A stretch of DNA of 64,000 nt from Aculops lycopersici (lineage: Eukaryota; Arthropoda; Arachnida; Trombidiformes; Eriophyidae): the NCBI GenBank assembly GCA_015350385.1, contig WNKI01000002.1, positions 1,710,663 through 1,774,662 of the forward strand, given 5' to 3'. Position numbers and translations under genes: made by a program. Below are positions 29,804-39,848 of this stretch, one piece after another; position 1 is the first letter of the stretch, and each line of letters opens with the position of its first letter. The notes beneath the pieces are model-generated. The model saw only the letters and a program-made list of their open reading frames with translations. It searched no databases and had not been told where the DNA came from.

Positions 29804-30135
29804 TATTGACATATATCGGTACGCTCGTACACATTCATACAAAAACACACACACTCATACACACAAACACAATACCACACCCTAATAATAAAGTCAGTCA
29901 GCCTTTCGCCCTCTAAGAGGACACACCATACTTTTCTCTTTCTGCTTGTTCTTTAAAAGTTACTCCTATACAAAGGAGCAACATCATATAATAAAAGAGT
30001 CAGTTGCAGTTCTTTAATCTCGAGTCTACAATTAGTAAGTTTATTAGTGAGAGAGCGAGTTTTGTCAATGCGTTATTGTGTGAGTCGTAAGTTAACGTGC
30101 GCTGCTACCCTGTACCTCACCGCTACAACGACATC
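29804..30135 (+). repeat. Probable 3' LTR of the copy-L element
   Basis: It follows the purine tract gagcgagggagcg and begins TATTGACATA, like the TATTG starts of LTR families C and F. AATAAA signals lie near 29885 and 29990. The right end is not resolved. Confidence 0.45.
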
Positions 30136-30219
30136 ACACTTCATTGGTATTGTTGACTCAATGCAATCTGTCAGTTCAAACTTCTCCACAAGTTAGTCTA
30201 TTTGCTCCGTTTGCGTAAT

Positions 30220-30830
30220 CTAAGGTTTCCTTCTCCCTCGATCACGACAAATTTCTAGCCCAACAAAGCATTTCAGATCATTAGTTGTTGTGATCTCAAA
30301 CTTGAGCTTTAGATATCTAATGATATCTAGCAAAAAGTGCTTGTTGTTGCTGAACTCTAGTTCGTCGTCAACATATATGACGATGATGAGCAAATCTTTT
30401 CTGCTTACTAGTTCATAGCTGTCAGATTTCAATCGAACTAGATAGTATTGTTTCAAGAAGTTGACGAAAGTTTCATTCCAAGCGCGACTAGCCTGTTTAA
30501 GGCAGTAGAGGCTTTTCAGTAGCCCACATGCATAGCCTCCCTGTTTTTGGTAACCTTCCGGTTGCTCCATCCAAATCTCTTCGTTAACAAGATGTAAGAT
30601 TCCCTTGTAAAAATGCAGTCTTAACATTAAATTGGATGACTTCTAGATCAAGTTTTGTTACTAATGCTTCCCATTTGACTCATCTTGGCTGACTACTGGG
30701 GAAAAAATCTCTCGTTCGTTATAATTCACTCCCCTCTTTGGGCTGCAGCCTCTAGCTACAAGCCTAGCTTTAGACCTATCCTTTTTCATAAAGAAAACTC
30801 AGTTGGATCTCACGGGTTTTCTACCTGCTG
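30220..30830 (-). pseudogene. Ty1/copia reverse transcriptase fragment
   Basis: Minus-strand frames: KARLVARGCSPKRG (about 30770), VKTAFLQGN, EEIWMEQPEGY, SLYCLKQASRAWN and IYVDDELEF. A Cys replaces the usual Gly in YGLKQ. At least one frameshift near 30620 breaks it. No RNase H follows. Confidence 0.8.
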
Positions 30831-30959
30831 GTTTTGTTTTGCATCAAAGATTTAAACTCATCATCTGGTCATTTTCCATTTGTCGGCTTCTGGTGATTTA
30901 CTATAGACTCTAGAATGTGGAACTGCAACGGAGATCTTTATTAAATGATGCTCTCTTCT

Positions 30960-31172
30960 ATAAGAGCCAAAAATCTACACTGTTCATGCTTTCGCCGCTG
31001 CCGCCTCCTTGTCATCACACCTAGTGTGACAACACGTGTGATGTGTGTTTTGGATTATGAGCTCAACTGAGCCGTTTATTTGCCCGTGGGCTTTATATAC
31101 AGGGGTCGGAAGAGCCCGACACGCCCCCGGTAGGCGGACGGCGCACAGTAGCTCGGTCCTTCTACACTCCCC
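30960..31172 (-). repeat. 3' LTR on the minus strand (family M)
   Basis: On the minus strand a purine tract (gagggggag) is followed by TGTAGAAGGACC, and a TATA box (tatataaag) lies near 31092. The far end is uncertain. Confidence 0.55.
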
Positions 31173-31681
31173 CTCGAGTGACTGCGCGCGACGCTTCTAG
31201 CGCCAACATTTGATATTGATACATCTGGGGCCGCTTGGTTTAGTGTTGCAGCCAGACTTGCGGCCGACGATCCACGTAGCAGGCTGTTTCCGGGGTTGGA
31301 TCCTACCATTTGGATGGTGATGTCATCTGTTTGGACAGTTGGCCTCGTCTCCCCGTGAGCATGTCCCCGTTGTAGGCACCTGCGTCAGTATCCGTCGAGT
31401 GCAATGAGGCCCAGGCCTGCAATGCCGCCCAATGACAAGCAGATGTCTTACCAAATGATCCGGTCAAGGAATGGCACCTCGTGGTCGATCTCAAACCATA
31501 TGTCGATTGCTCCAGTTTTGTTTAGATGATCGACCTGTGCTACAACGTTGCTTAGCCTCGTAACTTTGGGATCGATCGTCTGGAGTTGAGCATCCTTCAG
31601 CAGCTCGCTGAGGGCTACTGTATCGACGATGTTAACCTTGAAACTGTCGTCGAAAGATCGCAAGAGGGTGGTCGAGCCCAT
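31173..31681 (-). pseudogene. env: Envelope-like C-terminus upstream of the minus-strand LTR
   Basis: The frame has a heptad-like stretch (ELLKDAQLQTIDPKVTRLSN), a short linker, and then after a stop a Gly-rich hydrophobic membrane span. A second stop follows, then a Ser/Ala-rich tail ending just before the LTR. Position and layout match envelope-like proteins elsewhere in the window, but sequence similarity is weak. Confidence 0.45.
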
Positions 31682-31895
31682 ATCATTGGATCAGTGGTTA
31701 CGACAGTTGTGATATCGATTATCTCAATGAGGTTAACAGACGTGACACTGAACTAGATTATAGTTGTGTTGAACTACTTATGACTAGTAGGTGATCACGT
31801 GGTAAGCTGGAACACTCATTAAGTAACATCTGGCTGATTATGTCAACAGATGTTTAATGAGTTCTACAGGTTAATTAGTTTATCACATACATAAC
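31682..31895. other. No gene; AT-rich, with an inverted repeat
   Basis: It holds aacactcattaagtaacatctg and its partial inverse cagatgtttaatgagttct around 31810-31865. It is probably LTR D-related sequence next to the assembly gap. Confidence 0.4.
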
Positions 31896-32330
31896 NNNNN
31901 NNNNNNNNNNNNNNNNNNNNNNNNNNNNNNNNNNNNNNNNNNNNNNNNNNNNNNNNNNNNNNNNNNNNNNNNNNNNNNNNNNNNNNNNNNNNNNNNNNNN
32001 NNNNNNNNNNNNNNNNNNNNNNNNNNNNNNNNNNNNNNNNNNNNNNNNNNNNNNNNNNNNNNNNNNNNNNNNNNNNNNNNNNNNNNNNNNNNNNNNNNNN
32101 NNNNNNNNNNNNNNNNNNNNNNNNNNNNNNNNNNNNNNNNNNNNNNNNNNNNNNNNNNNNNNNNNNNNNNNNNNNNNNNNNNNNNNNNNNNNNNNNNNNN
32201 NNNNNNNNNNNNNNNNNNNNNNNNNNNNNNNNNNNNNNNNNNNNNNNNNNNNNNNNNNNNNNNNNNNNNNNNNNNNNNNNNNNNNNNNNNNNNNNNNNNN
32301 NNNNNNNNNNNNNNNNNNNNNNNNNNNNNN
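31896..32330. other. Assembly gap (435 N)
   Basis: An unbroken run of N. Any open frame across it is meaningless. It is bounded on the right by a long inverted repeat, which may explain the failed assembly. Confidence 0.99.
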
Positions 32331-32640
32331 TTAAGTGATAACAACTACAAATAAAGCATTAACATAATCTTTAACTTAAGTGTGATGAAATGACACTTAA
32401 TAAATACTGAAGGTTCGTACTGCTATTTCAGTTATGTTAATAACCTGGTGAAGACTAGTTAGACTAAAGTTCAAAGATTATGCTAATGCTTTATTTGTAG
32501 TTGTTATCACTTACAATGCTAAACATCAACTGTGTTCATCTGCTCTTGGTCGCAGCTGTTTATACTACTCGATAGTCTTGATAGCTTGTGCAGATGTGAC
32601 ATAATGTGCTAACCATCCTTACAGGAAGTGATGTGGCGTC
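32331..32640 (-). repeat. LTR D-related sequence with a 40-bp foldback
   Basis: The reverse complement resembles the 3' half of the solo LTR at 41928-42436 (aacacagttgatgtt, ctgaaatagcag, catcaca). Arms at about 32331-32372 and 32471-32515 are inverted copies of each other (aagtgataacaactac...). Confidence 0.6.
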
Positions 32641-32707
32641 TATGGTCTTTACATTGTGGAGCATATGAGATTATCACGTGATCCTCGCATGTAGCCACGT
32701 CAGCTAC

Positions 32708-32815
32708 TGTTAGTTGGTGGAGAAGAAATGAGTTTAATGGAGACTTGGAGTAGTGTGTGTAACTAACTAGACGAAGAACATAAGTTCTTCGTCTACAAGT
32801 CACAACAAGTTAGAA
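32708..32815 (+). repeat. LTR E-like repeat with rearranged interior
   Basis: It begins with the 52-bp module of LTR E. It continues with an inverted version of an adjacent LTR E segment (agacgaagaac...gttcttcgtct, a perfect stem), then tacaagtcacaacaagttag. Confidence 0.65.
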
Positions 32816-33094
32816 CCTCCAGTGTTTATTCATTTCTCATTTCATTACAACAACCGCAGTAAGTTCTTCATTTGTCGCAATGTTTTTCTATTGTTCCTGC
32901 AAATACTACTTGTATTAGTAAATCCAGAAAGGGGTAACAAAAGACGTCAAGACTGAGACCAACATTGATTATGTTTACCAACCAACCACATCTCCAAGAG
33001 AAACGGAAGGTGACCACCGAACTTATAACACTACATCTTTCAGCTGACGATTCTTCCTGTTAATCTGATTAGACTGGTTGTTTTGATTATCCTG
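32816..33094. other. No gene recognised
   Basis: AT-rich sequence with no conserved frame. Minus-strand sequence next to the gag fragment may be its decayed Arg/Gly and zinc-knuckle part. Confidence 0.35.
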
Positions 33095-33836
33095 TTATGG
33101 CGAAGATGCTTGTCTATTGTCCTGATTAGCACGTCTCCCCCCCTCTACCTCGACCTCGTCTACCAGAGTTATTACTACGCTCAATGACGAGTGCCATTGT
33201 ATCCTTTTTGGCAAAACCTGAATGATGTTCTCTTCATTGATGAGTCTTGGCATTAGTTGAGCTAGAGATTGTGCTACATCAAGCATATTTGCCCAGGTAG
33301 TCATGAAGTGATGATAGTCACTTGGCAGGCTGCCAACTATTTTGGCTACCAGGCTGTCCTCGAGCATATCGCCTCCAGTCATATTGTAGTCCATCCAGAG
33401 CTTCTTGACTCTATTGACACAGTCAATAACTTTCTCTCCTTGCTTCATCTTGGCATTTGAAAAATGCATCATTGCGCTCATTCTCGAAGTTGCTGAAGTG
33501 CTCTGGTATGTCTCGGTCCAACGAGTTCAGATACCACGAGCGGTCTTTAGTCCGGCGACTAGGATAAAAACATCATCTGTCAAAGACAGTAATAAATTGA
33601 TCTAGTCATGCTATTACGGTAGTCCCATGATGCAAAAAGCTCTGGCTGATTGCTGCGATTGGTGTCGATTCTCCCAAAACTGACCTCAACCCTTTCACTT
33701 CCAAATAAGATTCTATTTGGCTTTTCCAGATCATCCAGTTGTTTCTATTAAACTGACGTTTGGCTAGGTTTCCGGAGAATGGTCCACTTGGTTGGATTGT
33801 TTCCCCTGGTTGGTAGTTGGAGCTCGTTGAATCCCT
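33095..33836 (-). pseudogene. gag: Ty1/copia Gag (minus strand)
   Basis: Minus-strand frames: FNRNNWMIWKSQIESYLEVK near 33760 (the N-terminal copia gag motif), then after stops VKKLWMDYNMTGGDMLEDSL and SDYHHFMTTWANM at 33095-33481. It is near-identical to copy K at 22226 but without the solo LTR. It is disrupted by stops near 33600 and ends against a gypsy LTR at 33839. Confidence 0.85.
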
Positions 33837-33838
33837 TG

Positions 33839-34044
33839 TGATGCTGCGTCACATCACATGTGTAGTCGTGCGGTGCACGACTGCATGCCTGTGGCACGTT
33901 ACAGTCTGTCAGCTATAAAAAGCGATGAGAGCTTAGAAATAAAACACAGTATCGGTATCGTTCTTCCAAGTAAAAGTATAAGTTTGTGAGCCGAGTATTT
34001 GTGTGAGTATCTGATACCCTGCCTTTCACCCTACCTCGACATCA
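33839..34044 (+). repeat. 5' LTR of a Ty3/gypsy element (G)
   Basis: TGATGCTGCG...TCGACATCA, with tataaaaag near 33917, followed five bases later by a priming site. No 3' LTR is recognised. Confidence 0.65.
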
Positions 34045-34049
34045 AAAAT

Positions 34050-34065
34050 TGGTAGCAGGGGAAGG
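34050..34065 (+). promoter_or_regulatory. Primer binding site of gypsy G
   Basis: TGGTAGCAGGGGAAGG, identical to the sites at 1650 and 46126. Confidence 0.8.
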
Positions 34066-34800
34066 TTGCTGCCCCCAACTATTCGACCTTCAAAAAACTA
34101 AAAAGAAAAAACCCTCAAGACCGTCGGTCACCTTAACTAGGCTGAATAAATCCGCCGGGTTAAAGAATTCGACTAAGCCTAAAATAATCAAATTTAGTCG
34201 ACAAATACTCGCTCGACTATAATTATCTCACTCTCAAGGATCTCATGATCCCGAAACAACAAAGATTTCGAGTAATATACGATAGAAATCACGTCGGATA
34301 CCCAAAAACTACTCCTTGAGTAAAAAAATAGTCATAATCTCAGAAAAGTAATCGACAAAATACAATCAGAGCAACACCTAAGTGTTTCTATAAGCATCGT
34401 GAAGGAGACCCCAAAACTGTCTCTCGATATTAACGATACAACTCACGAATTCAGCCATTTATTTGAATCGTCGATTCAAAATTATCACTTACGTGATCTC
34501 CCAAACTCATCATTAGGTAATAGCCGTCGGCTAAGCATCAACAAGGGCGACTCTGATCGAAAAAAAACGCCCATTCAATACACCCGTCGAGTGAATCAAT
34601 TACGCCCTTCACGCCATCGGTGTGTAACTAAATTAGCTATCATCATTACTGAACCCATCGAATAATGATAACCAATCTATTATACATCTGTCATACACAC
34701 TATCTCCTAACGTATTTCAGTGAGAATAACGAATTTTGTCGATAATAATAAGCCATATTATGGAGACTTGTAACCAACAAACCGGCTCTGAGTGTCAGAC
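34066..34800 (+). other. Leader of gypsy G, no clear gene
   Basis: A long leader like that of gypsy H. The frame at 34399-34665 (88 codons) has no recognisable domain. TCGA-containing strings are frequent. Confidence 0.4.
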
Positions 34801-36120
34801 TATCGTAGATGTAACTAGGGGTTTCACCAAAACCATAGAGACTATGTCGCCCATGAACATAGATGTGCCTAAAGTAATAAAACTACAAAGACATCTTCAG
34901 GTTCATAAGCGAATATGAAATGGCTACAGCAATACTACCTGAAGACCAACAAGTGAAACTGCTGGTGAAATCATTTCCATCAGGTACCTACAAAGTTTGG
35001 TTTGACGTGACCATCAAACCAACGATAAATAGCGTGCTTATCACGTGGGACGGCGTTTAAAAGGAAAATCATCGAGCGCTACGCTTCAGGAGATTCAAGG
35101 GATCGCTACTTTCGTCGCCTACAAGAACTGAAATTCAACCCATCAGACGGCTCTAACTTATACGACATCGTTGAAGAACTTCTCCACACCTCGAATAAAG
35201 CAATACCAACCATTGGAGAGGATGCTAGGGTGAGATACATCAAGACTGCCCTCCCAATGTCAGTCGTTCAAAAGTTAAAGATGGTGTCTGTATTGGAGGG
35301 CGGTCCCGAATCCCCACTGGAGTACAAGGGGGCGTGCCCTAGTACCCGAATAACCTGTGCGCGGTCGCTTTTAAATTGTAACCACACAGAATAAAGCTCA
35401 CTCTTTATTTTACTTTTGATAGTCTGCTTATGGATCGGCGGAAACTGTTTCCGACCTACAAAAGGCTATCCGGCGCTATGACGTAATCAACTATGGCACG
35501 TCCTCTACAGACACAGCGAAAGAGTCACTTAAAGCGTCAGACGTACTTAAAATTATGGAGACTCTTGTTAAAGGGATAAAAGAGGAAGGAAAGGCCACTC
35601 GTGAGTGTGTTGCCGCGCTACGAGAATACGCGGCTAGGCCTCAGTCACCTCGGTTCGTTGACAGTCAAGCCAGAAGCCAAAACACTGGCTCTAACAACTA
35701 CCCCTCTCAGTCTAGAAACTATCCATTCAACCGTGAAGATCGGTTAGCCCTTACAATAGGTCGCAAGGGCAACGATCACCTAGTCCAAGGCGTAGTTGGT
35801 ACAATCACGAAGGCCAGATTCGCCAATCTGGTGGCCTCTCTAATTTCAGTAGTCGTCAACGGTTAGACTTATCGACAGATTTCCACAATTGGGCTTCTAA
35901 TCAACAGATTGGGATGCAAGGAAGTCAAATCAACTCTGAGATGAACAAACAAACGATAAATAATGAAATAATTAGAGTCAATGACAATACTCAATCGCAA
36001 GCCGCCTTCGACAGCGAAGAGTATTGGCAAAGGTTTGGGAAGCCATGTGATCCTTGTTTTTGTGAACTCTGGCACTGGAGGCAACACTGTGTCAAGTCAG
36101 ATAACTTGAAATTCCTTTAA
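34801..36120 (+). pseudogene. gag: Ty3/gypsy Gag (copy G), interrupted by LTR F
   Basis: It is homologous to the intact gag at 46468. LPEDQQVKLLVKSFPSGTYKVW matches the H motif LTEDQKVRLLTRAFPPGNYRIW; later AIRRYDVI matches AIRKYDVI. The C-terminal knuckle is CDPCFCELWHWRQHC. Several frameshifts (near 34915, 35060, 35855) and the solo LTR at 35291 disable it. Confidence 0.8.
35291..35421 (+). repeat. Solo LTR, family F, copy 2
   Basis: 131 bp, TATTGGAGGG...CTTTTGATA, with target duplication GTCTG (35286-35290; 35422-35426). It starts TAT and ends ATA instead of TG/CA. AATAAA lies near 35392. Confidence 0.9.
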
Positions 36121-36184
36121 ACTAGCAAGGGCACCTGTATCTTCTACCAACATCATTTCTTTATTAAACCATGAACAGAGCTAT

Positions 36185-36330
36185 TTACTATCTGCGATAT
36201 TTGAGATAAATGGTAGTTCATTTCAAGTTATGATTGATACGGGTGCCTCTATATCTTGCCTTCCTGAGCTAGGGAAAGTGCTATCGACTTCTAGAAGAAA
36301 AACAGAGAATGCCAATTTGTTAGTTCAAGT
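36185..36330 (+). pseudogene. Ty3/gypsy aspartic protease fragment (copy G)
   Basis: The frame IFEINGSSFQVMIDTGASIS corresponds to TFEINGRDYQVMVDTGATAS in gypsy H, with the catalytic DTG present. It breaks off after about 45 residues and joins integrase sequence, so RT is deleted. Confidence 0.8.
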
Positions 36331-36600
36331 GGCTACCCTCCGGGTTTGGCCCAGATTCTCCAAGATTCTATCGACAGAACTAGTCACAAAGCCATCCATG
36401 AGGACGTCAACAATCGTAGCATTGCGGCTCAAGCAAAACAGAAAGAATTCTACGATAAGTATAGGAGCGAGACTAAATTACATGTGGGACAGCTCGTGAA
36501 AGTGAGGGTGCACACCACTAATCCACTATTAGCAAAGAAATTCAGCTTCAAGTGGGTCATCCCCACGATGATATCATGGAACTTTACTTATTAACCTTCC
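36331..36600 (+). pseudogene. Ty3/gypsy integrase C-terminal fragment (copy G)
   Basis: AQAKQKEFYDKYRSETKLHVG and QLVKVRV form the post-core gypsy integrase region. It is joined directly to protease sequence by a deletion. Confidence 0.7.
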
Positions 36601-36775
36601 TAATCTACATACACAACTGGCGTTTCTTAGCGCTCTGCGACCACTATTCAAACCTTTCTCAATTATCCTTTTTCAACGTGGTCACACGTCCACTGTGATG
36701 TGCAGTGTGCGGCATCACAGTGCGTTAAACCGCAAAACGCCACAAAACGCACGTGTTGAATGATGGGCGATTGCG
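36601..36775. other. No gene; short palindromic spacer
   Basis: It contains cgcactgtgatg-type inverted motifs around 36690-36725 and no reading frame. Confidence 0.4.
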
Positions 36776-37190
36776 CTGTCAGAGTACAACTGCAAGTTTG
36801 TCCACCAAAAAGGCTCGTGTCACAAGGATGTAGATTGTTTGTCCCGTGCGCCAGTCGACACACCCCAAGATGATTATTTAGATAAGATCTAAAGTTTGAA
36901 AGTTAGTTCAGTGCTCAGGAAAGCAAAATGTTTAGAAGTTAGCATTAGTTTAGTTAGGGCAACGCCAATCGACTCAGTAGATTGGGTTGGAAGTTACACG
37001 GAGGATTAAGTTATCTTCCAAGTAACTAAAGCCGAAAACCATCTTGAGGATTTCATGTTAGTCAATGAAATCGTCTACAAGGGCAACAAACTATATGTGC
37101 CAGTTAACAAACGAACTGGTATATCAGAAGATGCCCACAACCATGTCACTGCTAGGCACGACAGAATCGACGGGACTTTGCAATAAAAGC
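36776..37190 (+). pseudogene. Ty3/gypsy RNase H end and integrase start (fragment)
   Basis: FVHQKGSCHKDVDCLSRAPVD is the terminal gypsy RNase H motif (H..D.LSR.P). After a stop come NEIVYKGNKLYVPVNKR and AHNHVTARHDRIDGT, the HHCC-type start of integrase. Order relative to the previous fragment shows rearrangement. Confidence 0.75.
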
Positions 37191-37540
37191 ACGGCAAGTC
37201 CTGATAAGAACCCCTCTGCAAGATCACTCGCCTCTAACTGCAATGGTTGCTTTACCCGGTAGTAGAAGGTCCTTTCCATTTTGTTCCTATCCGCTTTTAC
37301 CTGATTCAGGACAGTGTTCTCTGGATTTATCTCCATTATTCCATCATGCTCTGTCATCTCTCCCAACTCCTTGGTGGCAAGCTTTTTTAATTTACACTTG
37401 TTGTAAATAGCCTTCAAGTTATCTGCCCCTGCATGAATCTCCTTCATCACATGATGGGTAATCCATGGCACCAATGGAAAACTCATTGCTTCCTCCTTAG
37501 ATTCATCACTGTGCAAGGTCGCTGATGAACTTACTACTTC
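37191..37540 (-). pseudogene. Unrecognised minus-strand coding fragment
   Basis: A 130-codon frame (37124-37516) contains WITHHVMKEIHAGADNLKAI and a Lys/Glu-rich middle, without stops. I do not recognise it. It is not like the retroelement proteins around it and could be a remnant of a host or DNA-transposon gene. Its left end overlaps gypsy sequence and its upstream end abuts an M1 fragment. Confidence 0.35.
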
Positions 37541-37748
37541 CTATGACAAAATTTTTAGGATTCACTCATTCATGAAGTACTCATGCTTTTACGTACTATA
37601 TTTCAATGATTGACACACTTCCAGTCAAACCCTGAACTGAAGGTTTCCGCGCTTTCGGAGTAGCCGAATTGTGTCTAGCAGCCTCTGATTAGTCCATCTA
37701 GACCCCTCCCATCCTCTTCTGCGCGGGGCAGGAAACTAAAAAATAAAC
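37541..37748 (+). mobile_element. M1 right-half fragment
   Basis: Matches the right third of the M1 copy at 27252-27853 from ctatgacaaaattttt to the aactaaa end. Confidence 0.8.
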
Positions 37749-37854
37749 CTTCCGTGTTCTTTATTCTTCTGCGTGTTATGCGCAGCCATCGTTGTTGATC
37801 AGTTGCTGCGCATCGTTAACCTCTACATTTGTGGACAGGAAGTAAACAACGGAA

Positions 37855-38154
37855 ATGATCAGATTCGAACACCCTGTGATGGACGGCGCCCGTGCCCCTC
37901 ACGACGTTAGCGGTATCGGCAATATGATAGAAGCCGACCTCGACGAGAGCATCATGCCAAGCTCCATCACCGAGCACACCAACTCTGATCCTTCAAATGG
38001 TATCCGTGTCCTACACGGTTCTAGCACGTCATTGCCAAAAGCCGGGGCGACTAGTGACAACGCCGAGGCAATCCCTAATCCAAATACAGCGGCTACCGTA
38101 AACGTTACGGCTCTCACAAGGAGACCGTCCTTACACATGACACGAGTCTTTTAA
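37855..38154 (+). CDS. Unrecognised 99-codon ORF
   Basis: An ATG-initiated frame of mixed composition (start MIRFEHPVMDGARAPHDVSG), with no domain, signal or membrane span. It overlaps the end of a convergent ORF by four bases. It may be a gene remnant or chance. Confidence 0.25.
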   Translation: MIRFEHPVMDGARAPHDVSGIGNMIEADLDESIMPSSITEHTNSDPSNGIRVLHGSSTSLPKAGATSDNAEAIPNPNTAATVNVTALTRRPSLHMTRVF

Positions 38155-38489
38155 TTTTTTACAGATTTGGATTCCCCACTGTCTAAATAGTGGGAATGTG
38201 AAGTTTCAAGCCCGCGTTTACGCCTTCCAATAGACCCCAACTGAAATGGAGCCAGACCGATTCCTAGGCCGATTTCTTCGCTCAATGGGCTCGGAGTGGT
38301 CGTAGTTGTCGATATTGTGAGGTTGCGAAGTGGAAATGGATCAGCAACAAACCTAACAAGATCTTCGTCGTCTTCTTCGTCCTCCCAGAGGTCAAATCCA
38401 GGACCAAACTGGACTCCTAACCCCAGACGATCATTTTCCGTGTCTATTTCATGGAAGTGGCTACGATTCAAGAAGTGATCAAGACACAT
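38151..38489 (-). CDS. Unrecognised 112-codon ORF with a tetrabasic site
   Basis: An ATG-initiated minus-strand frame with an acidic patch (WEDEEDDEDLV), a Thr run and a RRKRG dibasic site near the C-terminus. No family is recognised. It could be a piece of an envelope-like polyprotein or a host gene remnant. Confidence 0.3.
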   Translation of the reverse strand: MCLDHFLNRSHFHEIDTENDRLGLGVQFGPGFDLWEDEEDDEDLVRFVADPFPLRNLTISTTTTTPSPLSEEIGLGIGLAPFQLGSIGRRKRGLETSHSHYLDSGESKSVKN

Positions 38490-38499
38490 GTCCCGTCAT

Positions 38500-38735
38500 G
38501 TGAGCACCTTAAAACTGCATCTTGAGAGCAATTTTCAACTTGACATTGTGTGTCCAACTCGTCACCGCCAGCCGATTTCGGTACTTTTCCCGGGCCGGCA
38601 CACCCCTTTCGGGAAAACCGGAAGGGGAGGTTTCCGCACTTCTGGAACCACTTTTCCTGGCTATTTTGGGGTCGGCGAATCCATTTATGAAGTCAAAATT
38701 TGAAAATGCCACCCCCCCTTTCTGAAGAACTACCT
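38500..38735 (-). mobile_element. M3-type TIR element end
   Basis: The right side reads ccccccctttctgaagaactacc, the inverse of the M3 left end. It contains GC-rich ggtttccgcacttctgg, as in other members. The left boundary is unclear. Confidence 0.55.
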
Positions 38736-38739
38736 CATC

Positions 38740-38945
38740 TTCTTCTATCAGTTACAACTCAATGAGTATGCGCCGAATCCAACTTACTTCCATACAAGTG
38801 TTGCTTAAAGCAATCACTTCACTTTTAGTTGATGATAAGCTGACATGGGGCTGCAACTCACTTTTCAAATAGAACACAATCATCCACATAAACAAGCACA
38901 TAAATTGGTCGTGGTATCAACTTGTAAAACAAACTTTTGTCATGT
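38740..38945 (-). pseudogene. Ty1/copia RT active-site fragment
   Basis: The minus-strand frame reads KLIPRPIYVLVYVDDCVLFEK, with the YVDD motif near 38895. Only about 50 codons are readable before stops. Confidence 0.6.
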
Positions 38946-39058
38946 TCACTTGCAGTAAATCCCATCGACGTCATTGTTTGTGTGAATTTGAGACCCCACA
39001 TTCACGGGCTTTGTGTGAGGCCATAGAGCGAACGTTGTAAACTCGTAAAATCTCTCTA

Positions 39059-39412
39059 AGAGCTTAAGCAGGTGGGTCGCCAATGGAATCGCTGCTTCAC
39101 CGAGTTTTTGAAAAAGTTTAATCTTAAACAATTACTCTCAGACACTTGCGTCTTAGTGAGCCAAAATTACAACCTAACAAAAATAGCGAGAGGCCAATGT
39201 TGATTGTTGCCATCTAAGTGAATAACGGCCTCGTTATGGCTAACTCCACAAAAATGATTGAAAATTGCATAGCTTACTTGCAGAGAGATATTGAAATAAA
39301 AATCTGCGAGGCGAAAACATTCGTCGGGCTGCAAATCGAGTGGACCGCCGACTGCATCCGCTCACACCAAGGCGATTACGTGAATCGTCACAAAATCAGG
39401 ATTGGACAATGT
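39059..39412 (+). pseudogene. Ty1/copia RT fragment (plus strand)
   Basis: RQWNRCFTEFLKKFNLKQL is followed, after a stop, by VNNGLVMANSTKMIENCIAY and EAKTFVGLQIEWTADCIRSH. The YVDD motif is altered to xVNN, so the active site is lost. It faces away from the minus-strand RT fragment just upstream. Confidence 0.7.
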
Positions 39413-39429
39413 AAGTCGCGCCGTCTCAC

Positions 39430-39708
39430 ACGCACATTCTATTTCTGGGACATAATCCGACCAAAACCAGCAGCGGCTACCGCCGCTGCAACCAAACGAG
39501 CGCTTCGCGCTCGAAACCAAACCGAACCAACCAAAACCAGTTGATGATTATATTGCAAGTCACGGTGTATCACATTGAAGCGATCCAAAGACTCGCTCAG
39601 AATGTTGGAATCTTTCCCAAAAGATCGAGCACGCTACTTTTTTCAGGACCAAAATCTCGAACAACATGCTGTCTGGTTCTAAAAACCGATCTGCACTCCC
39701 TGCGTGCG
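39430..39708 (-). mobile_element. M2 internal fragment
   Basis: The reverse complement of about 41600-41865, including the paired palindromes (gcagcggctaccgccgctgc; gagcgcttcgcgctc) and aaccaaaccgaacc. Confidence 0.8.
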
Positions 39709-39848
39709 TGTAACGTATGTGTGCGCACAGTATTACTGTGCGCTGCTGTGCCAGTGGGCGTATTTAGACCCGCTGGCACTGCAACACATACGTTGATAAT
39801 AAAAGTCAGCATGCATTTAACCCTCGTAGTGATAGTATAGATTATTTC
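39709..39848. other. Hairpin-rich spacer
   Basis: It contains acgtatgtgtgcgcacag with partial inverses and a stem across gtgccagtgggcg...cgctggcac, ending acacatacgttg. The inverted ends (tgtaacgtatgtgt; acacatacgttg) suggest a small foldback element of about 85 bp. Confidence 0.5.

Noticed and set aside
31883..32344. 153-codon open frame across the gap
   Set aside because: It consists of N bases.
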